DNA from: Acidobacterium capsulatum ATCC 51196
GTDB lineage: Bacteria; Acidobacteriota; Terriglobia; Terriglobales; Acidobacteriaceae
Assembly (NCBI RefSeq): GCF_000022565.1
Contig: NC_012483.1
Location: 3,782,001 to 3,846,000 of the forward strand
Direction of reading: 5' to 3'
Length of the DNA: 64,000 nucleotides
Shown here piece after piece: positions 45,850 to 55,343 of this stretch; the stretch's first letter is position 1, and each line of letters opens with the position of its first letter. The notes beneath the pieces are model-generated. The model worked only from the letters and a program-made list of their open reading frames with translations. It was not told the origin of the DNA and made no database searches. The translations under genes were made by a program, and so were the position numbers.

Positions 45850-46638
45850 TCATTCCCCAGGGCGAGACGTCTCCTTCTTTGAGACTTTCAGCTCGCGGGC
45901 AAAGAAAGCCCGCATTCTTGCCTGCGCATCGGCCGCATCGACCGCGCGATACCCCATCCGGTTATTAGGGTTCTCAAAAGCGTGTCCAGCACCGGGGTAG
46001 GTCTTGATTTCGATCGGCTTGCCCAACGAGTGCATCGTCTGCTCAAACTGAGCGACTTCCTGCGGAGTCACAACCGGGTCGGCTCCGCCAAAGATACCCA
46101 GAACGGGAGCATGAATCTTTGCCAGTTCCGCGCGGTTCTGCGGCAGCTCGCCATAGTTGATGGCCACGGCCTTCAGTGCGGCGTCGTGAACCGCCAGCAG
46201 TGCCGCGTAGCCTCCTCCCATGCACCATCCCACCGCGCCGATGCGGCGCGCATCCACATTCTTCTGTGCCGCCAGGTAGTGCGCAGCTCCCACCACATTG
46301 GCGGTGGCCTCTTCCGGTTTGAGCGCCATGTCCAGTTGCCGTGCGACCCGAGGATTCGTCGTGACTTTACCACTATAGAGATCCACGGCCAGCGCAACGT
46401 AGCCCTCATGGGCAAGCTGCTGTGCCTGCTGTTCGATCCAGGGGTCCAGACCCCACCACTCATGAATCACCACAATGGCCGGATGCTTGCCATGGCCCGC
46501 AGGCTCGTAGATCAGTCCATGCACGGTTTGTCCGGTGCTGGTCACGTACGAAATTTTCTGCGGACCGGCGGCCATTAGCGAGGCTGGGAAGAGGATCAGA
46601 AAAGCAATCAGAGCAAAACGGCAGAAGCGCGAGCGCAT
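45850..46638 (-). CDS. Exported dienelactone hydrolase family protein
   Basis: A 262-residue alpha/beta hydrolase with a signal peptide (RSRFCRFALIAFLILFPASL, cleavage at MAA-G). The nucleophile is Cys in GWCMGGGY, with Asp in GGADPVV and His in GAGHAFEN, the dienelactone hydrolase triad. The ATG at 46638 is used, as the longer frame would spoil the signal peptide. The substrate is unknown; many family members are general esterases. Confidence 0.85.
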   Translation of the reverse strand: MRSRFCRFALIAFLILFPASLMAAGPQKISYVTSTGQTVHGLIYEPAGHGKHPAIVVIHEWWGLDPWIEQQAQQLAHEGYVALAVDLYSGKVTTNPRVARQLDMALKPEEATANVVGAAHYLAAQKNVDARRIGAVGWCMGGGYAALLAVHDAALKAVAINYGELPQNRAELAKIHAPVLGIFGGADPVVTPQEVAQFEQTMHSLGKPIEIKTYPGAGHAFENPNNRMGYRAVDAADAQARMRAFFARELKVSKKETSRPGE

Positions 46639-46900
46639 CAGATGAGTCTCCCGGAGAGCGCAAATAAACGCCCAAAGCATGACACATTGCTGGTGCATTT
46701 GTATGCAGAGAAATGAAGAAAATGCATGGCGCGCAATCGTGGTGTAGTTCCCATGAACACAATGTCATCTATCTCGACGGCTTCGTCTTCGAGCTGCGCA
46801 CCAAAGCAGATGCCGGGGCCAGAGGAATCTTCATGCCTTCGTCCGTTACATTGGTACGTCAATCCTTCGACAGAGATCTCACAACATTGAGGAGTAGTGG

Positions 46901-48097
46901 ATGCAAAAGCAGCGGCGGCTTCCGCCGGTCTGGACGATGGGCCTCACCAATGCAACTTTTGGCATGATGGGCGGATTCGCCGTCGTTACTCTGCCGCAAA
47001 TCCTGGCCGCCGAGGGCGTGCCCGGCGGACACATCGCAGCCATGACCGCTGCCGTTATCTCTCCCGGCTTCTGGGTCTTCCTGCTCTCGCCGATGCTTGA
47101 TGTGCGCTTTCGCCGCCGTACCTACGCGCTTGTCTTCGGCGTGCTCACTGCATTGGGCGTGGGATATACCGTGCTGCATCACGGCAACGTCGCGGCGACT
47201 GAGGCCGTCATGATTGTGGCCTACACCGCGGCGGCGCTCTATCAGGGCACTGTCGGCGGATGGACGGGCAGCCTCATCACCCACGAGCAGGACAGCCAGC
47301 TTGGCATGTGGTTCAACGTAGCCAACGTCGGCGCGGGCGGGTTGATCGAGATCATCGGCGCGCCCCTCATCCTGCACTCGCCCCCTGTGCTGGCCGCCTC
47401 TGTGATGACCATCGTCATGCTGCTGCCCATGCTTTCCTTCATTGCCATTCCAGCACCCGAGCCGGACAAGATGCTGGCCAGCGAGAGCTTCGGGCGCTTT
47501 TGGCGGGAGGTGGCATCGTTGCTCAAACGGCGCGACGTTCTCGTGGCACTGGCGCTCTTTGCCATGCCTTCCGCCTCGTTTTCTCTTACGAACGTGCTCG
47601 GTGGCCTCGGCAAGGACTATCACGCCAGTCCCCACATCGTGAGCCTCTTCGCGGGTGTGGGTTCTGTCGTGGCGGGTATTGGCGGCAGCTACCTGGTGCC
47701 GCAGCTTGCCAAAAAGTTTCCGCTGCGCCCGCTCTATTTGGGCATTGGATTCATCGGCGCGCTCTTCACACTGGGCACGTTGCTCCTGCCCCGCGCGCCC
47801 TGGACCTTTGGTCTGGTCTTTACCGGCGAGATCATCTTTCAGTCACTTGCCTTCACGGCCATGAATGGCATCACCTTTGAGGTGATTGGCCCGGACAATC
47901 CCTTGGCGGCCACCCTCTTCACCGTGCTCATCGCGGCCTCCATGCTGCCCATCACCTACATGGGCTTTCTCGATGGATGGGGCTACGATCGCGGCCACCT
48001 GATGGGCAGCTTTCTGATGGATGCCGGCCTCAGCATGGCGGCCTGCCTTCTGCTGGCATGGCTACTCTTTGGCAGAGAGCGGCGCAGCCGGGCTTAG
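46901..48097 (+). CDS. MFS transporter, AmpG/PAT-like
   Basis: A 398-residue permease with about 12 membrane helices. The opening (LTNATFGMMGGFAVVTLPQI) and the QDSQLGMWFNVANVGAGG segment resemble AmpG-type transporters of muropeptides or acetyl-CoA. GAGGAG precedes the ATG. The substrate cannot be read from the sequence. Confidence 0.78.
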   Translation: MQKQRRLPPVWTMGLTNATFGMMGGFAVVTLPQILAAEGVPGGHIAAMTAAVISPGFWVFLLSPMLDVRFRRRTYALVFGVLTALGVGYTVLHHGNVAATEAVMIVAYTAAALYQGTVGGWTGSLITHEQDSQLGMWFNVANVGAGGLIEIIGAPLILHSPPVLAASVMTIVMLLPMLSFIAIPAPEPDKMLASESFGRFWREVASLLKRRDVLVALALFAMPSASFSLTNVLGGLGKDYHASPHIVSLFAGVGSVVAGIGGSYLVPQLAKKFPLRPLYLGIGFIGALFTLGTLLLPRAPWTFGLVFTGEIIFQSLAFTAMNGITFEVIGPDNPLAATLFTVLIAASMLPITYMGFLDGWGYDRGHLMGSFLMDAGLSMAACLLLAWLLFGRERRSRA

Positions 48098-48152
48098 AAC
48101 ATCGCTTGGAGTGGGAGGGCGGCATGGGCCGGATGGCCCACGCCGCCGCCCA

Positions 48153-48899
48153 TTACATGTACATGCCGCCGTTCACGTCGAGCACATGCCCGGTGATGTA
48201 ACCGGCCTCGTCTGAAGCCAGAAAACGCACCGCGGCCGCGATGTCTTCGTCCGTGCCGGGGCGGCCCAGGGGAATCTGCCCCAGCATCGCGCCGCGCTGC
48301 TTCTCATCGAGCACCGCCGTCATGGCCGTTTCGATGTAGCCCGGTGCCACGGCATTGGCCGTGATGCCGCGAGAGGCCAGTTCCCGCGCCAGCGATTTGG
48401 TGAAGCCGATCATGCCGGCCTTGCTGGCTGCGTAGTTGGCCTGTCCTGCCTGTCCGGTTTCGCCCACCACGCTTGAGATGCTGATGATGCGGCCCCAGCG
48501 AGCCTTCATCATGGCGCTCACAAATGCCTGCGTCAGCAGAAACATGCCTGTCAGGTTCGTCTGTATGACTTCATCCCAGTCGCTGCGCTTCATGCGCAGC
48601 AGCAGCGTGTCGCGCGTGATGCCTGCGTTATTCACCAGAATATGCACGGGCCCCAGGCGTCCCAGCGCGTCCTTGGCCACCGTCTTGATCGACTCTTCGC
48701 TGCTCACGTCGAGTACGAAGATCTCGGCCGTGCCGCCGACCGCGGCAATCTCAGCCGCTACTTCCTGCAGTTTGGCTTCGTTCCGGGCAGCAAGGCCCAC
48801 GCGGGCTCCGGCCTTGGCGAGCGCCAGCGCGCAGGCGCGTCCAATGCCCTGCGAGGCTCCAGTTACAAATGCGTTTTTTCCTTCGAGAGTTCCAGCCAT
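48153..48899 (-). CDS. fabG: 3-oxoacyl-ACP reductase
   Basis: A 248-residue SDR with FabG features: VTGASQGIGRACA, NNAGITRDTLLLRM, the catalytic ISSVVGETGQAGQANYAASK, and the C-terminal GYITGHVLDVNGGMYM. It reduces 3-oxoacyl-ACP in fatty acid synthesis. It stands apart from other fab genes, so a paralogous role is possible, but the core motifs are those of housekeeping FabG. Confidence 0.85.
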   Translation of the reverse strand: MAGTLEGKNAFVTGASQGIGRACALALAKAGARVGLAARNEAKLQEVAAEIAAVGGTAEIFVLDVSSEESIKTVAKDALGRLGPVHILVNNAGITRDTLLLRMKRSDWDEVIQTNLTGMFLLTQAFVSAMMKARWGRIISISSVVGETGQAGQANYAASKAGMIGFTKSLARELASRGITANAVAPGYIETAMTAVLDEKQRGAMLGQIPLGRPGTDEDIAAAVRFLASDEAGYITGHVLDVNGGMYM

Positions 48900-48935
48900 C
48901 GGTGCAATTTTCCTCTGGCCGATTATAGAAGGCGC

Positions 48936-49568
48936 TCAGACCTTTTTGCTGCGCCCCGGCAGGCGCGGCGCCACCGCATAGTTGAGCTGCACCAGCAGAA
49001 TGAAGCCGATGCTCCAGCGTGTGCCCAGCACGCACAGCAGCGCGCCCAGCGCATAGAGGCTTTGCGCCACGACCACTCTGCGCCGCACCGCGCGCCGAAT
49101 CTCCAGCGGAATCTCTGCCTTCAACAGCCCGGCCCGCGTGGCATAGCGCCAGCTTGCGTAGAGCAGCAGCCCGGGCAGCAGAATGTTGAACCAATAAACC
49201 ACGAGCGCCGTGCGGTAGGCCAGAAAGTGCGCCAGCAACTGCGTAGTGAAAGGCATGACGGTGATGGTGAAGAGAAAGCCCAGATGCAGCCATGACAAAT
49301 CACGGTCGCTGCGCTCAAAAAAGTGGAACTGCGTCTGCTGCCCATTCCAGAAAATGCCGAGCGTCATGAAGCTCATCAGGTAGACGAGCACCTGCGGAGC
49401 CAGCGTCCACAGTGCGGCCTGCAAGCCGTGCTCGGAGTGAATGGCTTCGCTGGCCGGCAGATGCAGATCGAGCACCAGCAGCGTCATGGCCACGGCAAAA
49501 ATGCCGTCACTCAGCGCGGCCAGCCGTTCCAGGCTTTGATTGGCAATCCGGTTGTAGAGCGTAGCCAT
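48936..49568 (-). CDS. TMEM175-family potassium channel (DUF1211)
   Basis: A 210-residue protein with six predicted helices. The first helix has RLAALSDGIFAVAMTLLVLD, the RxxxFSDGxFA selectivity-helix motif with Leu replacing Phe. Bacterial members form tetrameric K+ channels. It is upstream of fabG on the same strand, 36 bases away. The F-to-L change in the FSD motif is notable. Confidence 0.85.
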   Translation of the reverse strand: MATLYNRIANQSLERLAALSDGIFAVAMTLLVLDLHLPASEAIHSEHGLQAALWTLAPQVLVYLMSFMTLGIFWNGQQTQFHFFERSDRDLSWLHLGFLFTITVMPFTTQLLAHFLAYRTALVVYWFNILLPGLLLYASWRYATRAGLLKAEIPLEIRRAVRRRVVVAQSLYALGALLCVLGTRWSIGFILLVQLNYAVAPRLPGRSKKV

Positions 49569-49602
49569 CGAAGGTGAGTGTAACTCTGCTGGCGAACGGG
49601 AG

Positions 49603-50427
49603 CTACAGCGGCTTCGGCACAGGAACCGCTGCTCCCGCGCGTAGCTTGCTCAACGCGGGCACCGTCTCCAGGTTCCACACGTACACCACCAGTTCGCGGC
49701 TGTAGTGCAGCAATGGCTGGGTGCCGGGCAGGCGAAGGCCATGCGCCTCGGGCAGCTCATTCAACTCAATCTCCGCTTCGGCCTGCTCCAGCGGCCAGGG
49801 CATGTGGTGAATGTTACCCTGATAGAGTTCGCCCGAGTGCCCTGGAGTGAAAAGGGCATAGCGTTCGGTCAGAAAATGTTCGATCAGGCCCTTCTCCGCC
49901 GGCTTGCCCAGGCTGCGGTAGCGCGCCTTGAAGCGAACCGGCTGTGCGCTCATGCGCCGCTCGCTGGTGTAGTGAAACCATCCGGTGCCACGGCCGGAGA
50001 TGTCCTCGCCGGACTTCTCTTCCTGAATACCCATCCTGGCCCAGAAGTAGGGCAACTGGAAGAAGAGGCGCGCCACGGCCACGGCCAGTGGACTGGCTGC
50101 ATCCAGCGAGAAGAAATAGACGCCCGGCGTATTTTTGCTGCGGTCTCGCACATAGGTGCGCAGGTTGAGCTCAGGAAAGCGGTTCGCGCCGGGAACCGAG
50201 GGCAGTCCGCGCAGGCGCACCCGGTCCATCCAGAAGGGCACTACGCCGATCCATGCCGAGCCATCGAAGGTATCCACGGCCAGCGAAGAGGGAAGCAGCG
50301 CATTGATTTCCTCAGGCGGCACCGGCCAATGGGCAAACAGCAGGTCATTCCAGCGCTGCAGCATCGTCCAGGGCCGGTTGGGCAGAGGCCATGGGCGATG
50401 ACTGGTCGCGGAAAGTATCTCGTTCAT
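49603..50427 (-). CDS. DUF2071 (YqjF-like) protein
   Basis: A 274-residue soluble protein of the DUF2071 family; WTMLQRWNDLLFAHWPVPPE, GSAWIGVVPFWMDRVRLRG and LNLRTYVRD are family features. The ATG at 50427 is chosen over 50496, which adds a non-homologous basic extension. The function is unknown; the fold resembles acetoacetate decarboxylase. Confidence 0.83.
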   Translation of the reverse strand: MNEILSATSHRPWPLPNRPWTMLQRWNDLLFAHWPVPPEEINALLPSSLAVDTFDGSAWIGVVPFWMDRVRLRGLPSVPGANRFPELNLRTYVRDRSKNTPGVYFFSLDAASPLAVAVARLFFQLPYFWARMGIQEEKSGEDISGRGTGWFHYTSERRMSAQPVRFKARYRSLGKPAEKGLIEHFLTERYALFTPGHSGELYQGNIHHMPWPLEQAEAEIELNELPEAHGLRLPGTQPLLHYSRELVVYVWNLETVPALSKLRAGAAVPVPKPL

Positions 50428-50558
50428 GCCATTCGATCCGCCACGCCTGACACGGGCGCGGGCAACTTCTTTATCGTATGCCAGATCGATGGCCATCAGG
50501 GGTGATTCTCAATTCCCCACAGAGAAGTGCACCCGGAATGCCGTATTCTGGACGCGAC

Positions 50559-52142
50559 ATGCCCGACCTTCAGGCCGAACTCCCCAGCACGCAGAACGTC
50601 CCCGAGCACTCGCAGAACCGCACCGAAGTCTTCGCCGTACATGGCGCCGATCCTGAGGTGCTGGCCTATGCCATGGCCAAGTACTCGCGCTCGGCGCTCT
50701 CCATGAAAGAGTCGCTCAAAGAGATCAGCAGCCAGCGCGCTGAGCAATTCCTGAACACGTTCTATTTTCAGTACGGCCACCGCTCCATTGCTGATCTCGC
50801 GCACATTGCTTTCGCCATTGAGCGCCTCTCGCTGCTGGCGGCAATCGAACTCGTCGACGAGCAGCGCTGGGACGGCCAGGAACGCTCCACGCGCTATCAG
50901 AACTTCCGCAAGTCCGGCTGGTATCTGCCGGAGTTTGGCGCGGAGGCCCCCGCCCGCGCGCGCTATATCGAGTCCATTGAGTCGAGCTTCGCCGCCTACC
51001 ATCAGGTCGCCGACGGCATGCTGGCCATCTACAAACAGCAGGTGGCCTGCCCGCCTGAGATGAAGCCGGAAGCCTACGAGCGCACCCTGCGCGCCCGCGC
51101 CTTTGACGTGGCGCGCTATCTGCTGCCCCTGGCCACCAACACTTCGCTCGGCCAGATTGTGAATGCGCGCACGCTGGAAACACAAATCTCGCGACTGCTC
51201 TCGCACCCGGTGGCGGAGATTCGCCAACTGGGCGAGTCCCTGCGCGAGGCATCGTCCAACCCCGCATGGAATGTGCATTCCGGCGACCTGGCCGGTCTGC
51301 AGAAACGCATTGCGGAGTCTGATCCGGAGCTGGCCGAAGAAGCGCGCGCCATGCTGACGCGTGAAGTGCGCCCCGCGCCCACGTTGGTCAAATACGCATC
51401 GCCGAACTACTACCAGATGGAATCGCGCCGCGAGCTGGCGCAGGCCGCGAGTGAAATCATGGGCGGCGCGCCCATTGCCGAGGCTCCGCTGGTCGATCTG
51501 GTTGAAAAGACCGAATCGCTCGAAGCCGAGATTGCCGCCACGCTGCTCTATGCCCACTCGCATTACTCCTTCCGGCAGGTGCGCGACACCGTCGCCGCGC
51601 TGGGTGAGGCGCGCTGCGCTGAGATCGTGGAGATGGGGGTGCGTCATCGCGGCCGCCACGACGAGTTGCTGCGGGAGTTCTCCGCCGGACAGGCCCTGCG
51701 CTTTGACATCCTCATGGACATTGGCGGCTTCCGCGACATGCACCGCCATCGCCGCTGCACGCAGATCATTCAGCGCTTGACCGCGCTGCACGGCTTTGAT
51801 GAGCCCGATGGCATCGCAGGCACAGAGCTGGCCCCGGTCTTTGCCCAGGCCTTGACCGCGGCCCATGCCGCTTATGCGGAGCTGGCCGCGAGTGCGACGC
51901 CTGAAACGGCCTCTTCGGCGGCCTATGTGCTGCCCCTGGCCACCCGCTGCCGGGCGCTCTTCAAAATGGACTTCGCCGAGTCGCTCTACATCTCCGAGCT
52001 GCGTTCCGCTCCGCAGGGGCACATGTCCTACCGGCGCGTCGCCTGGGAGATGTACCAGGCCGTCGAGCGGCAGCACCCGGCCCTGGCGCGTCATTTCCGG
52101 GCGACGGACGTGCATGAACCGGTCGATCTGCTCAAGCGGTGA
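50559..52142 (+). CDS. thyX: Double-length FAD-dependent thymidylate synthase (ThyX)
   Basis: A 527-residue protein made of two ThyX-like halves. The N-terminal half has FQYGHRSIADLAHIAFAIE and then ERSTRYQNF; the C-terminal half has YSFRQVRDTV, and FRDMHRHRRCTQIIQRL, which resembles the RHRxxSxxxxSxR signature but with changes. Standard ThyX is about 220-250 residues and acts as a tetramer. The start is uncertain (50478, 50538 or 50559); 50559 is favoured because TATTCT lies 9 bases upstream, consistent with a leaderless mRNA. Confidence 0.8.
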   Translation: MPDLQAELPSTQNVPEHSQNRTEVFAVHGADPEVLAYAMAKYSRSALSMKESLKEISSQRAEQFLNTFYFQYGHRSIADLAHIAFAIERLSLLAAIELVDEQRWDGQERSTRYQNFRKSGWYLPEFGAEAPARARYIESIESSFAAYHQVADGMLAIYKQQVACPPEMKPEAYERTLRARAFDVARYLLPLATNTSLGQIVNARTLETQISRLLSHPVAEIRQLGESLREASSNPAWNVHSGDLAGLQKRIAESDPELAEEARAMLTREVRPAPTLVKYASPNYYQMESRRELAQAASEIMGGAPIAEAPLVDLVEKTESLEAEIAATLLYAHSHYSFRQVRDTVAALGEARCAEIVEMGVRHRGRHDELLREFSAGQALRFDILMDIGGFRDMHRHRRCTQIIQRLTALHGFDEPDGIAGTELAPVFAQALTAAHAAYAELAASATPETASSAAYVLPLATRCRALFKMDFAESLYISELRSAPQGHMSYRRVAWEMYQAVERQHPALARHFRATDVHEPVDLLKR

Positions 52143-52285
52143 CCATTACCTCGGTTTGGGTGGCTTCAAAGCTCTCTGCAGCGACTCCCGCTCCGGTGGT
52201 ACACTTCGCTTAACTTTCACCCCGCATTGAGTGGGAATCAGGAACCGGCGCTCACGAAGCGCCCGCAAATTCTGGAGTTTTTCAC

Positions 52286-53368
52286 GTGGCTGACGATCGT
52301 TCTCGCGCCGTAGAACTGGCGCTCTCACAAATCGAAAAGCAGTTCGGCAAGGGATCCATCATGCGCCTCGGCAGCAAGGAAGCCGTGGTGCCTATCTCGA
52401 CGATCTCGACCGGCTCCATCTCCTTTGACGCCGCGCTCGGCGTGGGCGGCGTGCCGCGTGGCCGCGTGGTGGAGATCTTCGGGCCGGAATCCTCGGGCAA
52501 AACCACCATCACGCTGCAGATCATCGCCGAGGCTCAAAAGGCCGGCGGCATGGCCGCGTTTGTGGACGCCGAGCATGCGCTCGACCCCATCTACGCGCAA
52601 AAGCTGGGCGTCGATGTGGACAATCTGCTCGTCTCGCAGCCCGACTACGGCGAGCAGGCGCTCGAAATCACCGAGGCGCTGGTGCGCTCCGGCGCCATTG
52701 ACGTGCTCGTGGTGGACTCGGTCGCCGCGCTCGTGCCCAAGGCCGAACTCGACGGCGAAATGGGCGACTCCCACGTCGGCCTGCAGGCGCGCCTCATGTC
52801 GCAGGCGCTGCGCAAGCTCACCGGAACAGTCTCCAAGTCGCGCACCTGCCTGATCTTCATTAACCAGATTCGCGAAAAGATCGGCGTCATGTTCGGCAAT
52901 CCGGAAACCACCACCGGCGGCCGAGCGCTCAAGTTCTACTCGTCGGTCCGCGTGGATATCCGCCGCATTGCCGCCGTCAAAGAAGGCGACACCGTGGTGG
53001 GCTCCCGCACCCGCGTCAAGATCGTCAAGAACAAGGTCGCAGCGCCCTTCCGCGAGGCCGAGTTCGACATTCTCTATGGCGAGGGCATCTCGCGTGAGGG
53101 CGACGTGCTTGACCTCGCCGTGGCTCACAATATCGTGGAGAAGTCCGGCGCGTGGTACAGCTACTCCGGCGAACGCATCGGCCAGGGTCGCGAAAACGTT
53201 CGCAGCTTCCTCAAGGAAAATCGCGATACCTTCCAGCGCATCGATACGCAGTTGCGCCAGAAGCTCGGCATCACTCTGGCCAATGTGCCGCAGGCCGAGG
53301 TCCCCGCGGTTCCGGCCAACGGTGCTGCCGCCGCGCAGGACGCCGTCAAACCCTCCCGTCGCGGATAG
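52286..53368 (+). CDS. recA: Recombinase A
   Basis: A 360-residue RecA. It has GPESSGKTT (Walker A), [12 protein letters not shown] (Walker B), the L1/L2 DNA-binding loops ([11 protein letters not shown] and [13 protein letters not shown]) and INQIREKIG. It is complete with a normal C-terminal extension. The start is GTG with GGAG about 11 bases upstream. It catalyses strand exchange and SOS induction. No clear LexA box was found upstream. Confidence 0.97.
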   Translation: MADDRSRAVELALSQIEKQFGKGSIMRLGSKEAVVPISTISTGSISFDAALGVGGVPRGRVVEIFGPESSGKTTITLQIIAEAQKAGGMAAFVDAEHALDPIYAQKLGVDVDNLLVSQPDYGEQALEITEALVRSGAIDVLVVDSVAALVPKAELDGEMGDSHVGLQARLMSQALRKLTGTVSKSRTCLIFINQIREKIGVMFGNPETTTGGRALKFYSSVRVDIRRIAAVKEGDTVVGSRTRVKIVKNKVAAPFREAEFDILYGEGISREGDVLDLAVAHNIVEKSGAWYSYSGERIGQGRENVRSFLKENRDTFQRIDTQLRQKLGITLANVPQAEVPAVPANGAAAAQDAVKPSRRG

Positions 53369-53408
53369 GCTTCACTTTCGCGGATAAGCTTCACTTTCAT
53401 CATGCATA

Positions 53409-53438
53409 AAAGAGGCCGCTTTGGCGGCCTCTTTTCGT
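53409..53438 (+). terminator. Rho-independent terminator of recA
   Basis: AAAGAGGCCGC pairs perfectly with GCGGCCTCTTT around a TTTG loop and runs into a T-rich end. Because the arms begin with A-run and end with T-run it could work in both directions. Confidence 0.85.
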
Positions 53439-53507
53439 TGTGTGGTCAACGAAGCCGCGCGGCCATGGTGTAAGCCTCTGTTCTCAGTCAGCTACAATCA
53501 GCTTGCC

Positions 53508-53996
53508 GTGCATACCGTAAAAGCCATCTACCCCGGCAGTTTTGACCCTGTCACCAACGGTCACCTCGATCTCATCGCGCGGGGCGCCAAGATGTTTGAC
53601 CATCTCGTCGTCGCCATCCTTCGCAACTCCACCAAAGCGCCGCTCTTCACCGAGGCCGAGCGTGTGGAGATGCTCACCGAGGGCGTGCGCGGCTTCGGCA
53701 ACGTCAGCGTGGCCACCTTTCATGGCCTGCTGGTGGACTTTGCCCGCGAGCAGAAAGCCAACGCCGTGCTGCGCGGCATCCGCGCCATCAGCGACTACGA
53801 GTACGAGTTTCAGATGGCCCTCATGAACCGCCGCCTCGCGCCCGAGGTGGAGACCATCTTCCTCATGCCCGACGCAAAATACTCCTTTGTCAGCTCGCGC
53901 CTCATCAAGCAGGTCTTTGAGCTGGGCGGCTCGGTGGATGGCCTGGTGCCGGATTTTGTTGTCGAACGCCTCAAACAGCGCGTGCCGCACCTCTAG
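53508..53996 (+). CDS. coaD: Phosphopantetheine adenylyltransferase
   Basis: A 162-residue nucleotidyltransferase of coenzyme A synthesis. AIYPGSFDPVTNGHLDLI is the (H/T)xGH motif; SFVSSRLIKQ is the second signature. The GTG at 53508 gives the standard N-terminus. There is no Shine-Dalgarno sequence; TACAAT ends 9 bases before the GTG, suggesting a leaderless transcript. Confidence 0.93.
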   Translation: MHTVKAIYPGSFDPVTNGHLDLIARGAKMFDHLVVAILRNSTKAPLFTEAERVEMLTEGVRGFGNVSVATFHGLLVDFAREQKANAVLRGIRAISDYEYEFQMALMNRRLAPEVETIFLMPDAKYSFVSSRLIKQVFELGGSVDGLVPDFVVERLKQRVPHL

Positions 53997-54056
53997 CCGC
54001 CGCCTGCCGCGCGGATTCTTCCCCCGCCGCGCATGAAAATCTGAAAAAATGGTGGC

Positions 54057-55247
54057 ATGGCTACCACCGCTACCCGTGTCTTTGCCGAACGTATCGGCCG
54101 CATTGAGGTCTCCGCAACCATGGCTGTGACCGCCGAAGCCGCGAAGCTTCGCGCTCAGGGCCACAAACTCGTCGACTTTGGCGCCGGCGAACCCCACTTT
54201 GCCACGCCGCAGCATATCAAAGACGCCGCCATCCAGGCGATTCATGACAACTTCACGCGTTACACGGTGGTCTCCGGTATTCCCGAGGTGCGCAAGGCCA
54301 TTGTGGAGCGCCACGCCGCCGACTTCGGCACCGACTACGCGCCCGAGGAATGCGTCTTCACCACGGGCGGCAAGCTGGCCCTCTTCAACGCCATTCAGGT
54401 GCTCATCGATCACGGCGACGAAGTGATTCTGCCCGTGCCCTACTGGGTCTCCTACAAGGACATCATTCAGTACGCCGGCGGCAAAGTCGTGTATCTCGAA
54501 ACCGACGAAGCCGAGAATTTCCGTATCACCGCCGATGCCATTGAGGCGGCCATCACGCCGCGCACCAAGGCCATCATTCTCAACTCGCCTTCCAACCCGG
54601 CGGGCTCGGTCGTTTCCACTGCCGATCTTGAGCGCATCGTCCGCCTCGCCCACGCGCGCGGCATCTTCCTGATGCTTGATGAGTGCTACAGCTACCTGCA
54701 GTTCAACGGCGAGATGATCAGCGGCGCTTCCTTCAAAGAAGCCAAGGAGCACGTGATCGTGCTCGGCTCGCTCTCGAAGACCTATGCCATGACCGGCTGG
54801 CGCGCCGGCTACGCGCTGGGCCCCAAGGCCATCATCGCGGCCATGAGCAAGCTGCAGAGCCAGTCCACCTCCTCTACGGCATCGATGGTGCAAAAGGCCT
54901 CTCTGGCGGCCGTCGCCGGCCCGCAGGAGTGCGTCGCCGAGATGCGCGCCGACTACATCAAGCTGCGCGACCGCATTCTGGCCCGCCTTGCGGAGATTCC
55001 CGGCATCACCTGCACCAAGCCTGAGGGCGCGTTCTATGTTTACCCGAACGTGAGCGCTTATCTCGGCCGCCCCGGCGCGCAGACGGCCATGGAGCTGGCC
55101 TCGCGCCTGCTGCAGGAAGCGCATGTCGTCTCCGTTCCGGGCGAGGCTTTCGGAACGCAATCACACATCCGCCTCTCCTATGCGGTGTCGCATGACAACG
55201 TGGAAGAGGGCCTTGCACGCATGAAGCAGTTCTTCGCAAAGCTGTAA
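54057..55247 (+). CDS. PLP-dependent aspartate/aromatic aminotransferase (class I)
   Basis: A 396-residue fold-type I aminotransferase. The PLP lysine is in GSLSKTYAMTGWRAGYALG; LNSPSNPAG and the C-terminal SHIRLSYA (substrate arginine) are the aspartate aminotransferase Ib pattern. It probably makes aspartate from oxaloacetate and glutamate. It lies alone between coaD and the HAD gene. Confidence 0.9.
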   Translation: MATTATRVFAERIGRIEVSATMAVTAEAAKLRAQGHKLVDFGAGEPHFATPQHIKDAAIQAIHDNFTRYTVVSGIPEVRKAIVERHAADFGTDYAPEECVFTTGGKLALFNAIQVLIDHGDEVILPVPYWVSYKDIIQYAGGKVVYLETDEAENFRITADAIEAAITPRTKAIILNSPSNPAGSVVSTADLERIVRLAHARGIFLMLDECYSYLQFNGEMISGASFKEAKEHVIVLGSLSKTYAMTGWRAGYALGPKAIIAAMSKLQSQSTSSTASMVQKASLAAVAGPQECVAEMRADYIKLRDRILARLAEIPGITCTKPEGAFYVYPNVSAYLGRPGAQTAMELASRLLQEAHVVSVPGEAFGTQSHIRLSYAVSHDNVEEGLARMKQFFAKL

Positions 55248-55343
55248 GCAGTCATCTATTCGGCTCTGATCCGAGCGTCTGGCCCTCCGCGGCTGGACGC
55301 TCGATCCGCCGGTCGCCCGCCCCAAAACTGCTACCCTGAAAAA

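Noticed and set aside
50496-52115. Long open frame antisense to thyX (539 codons)
   Set aside because: It mirrors a real gene in high-GC sequence; the protein is Gly/Arg/His-rich with no domain. The same applies to long antisense frames over coaD/aminotransferase (53484-55160), phoU/folD (57597-59300) and guaB (59320-60906).
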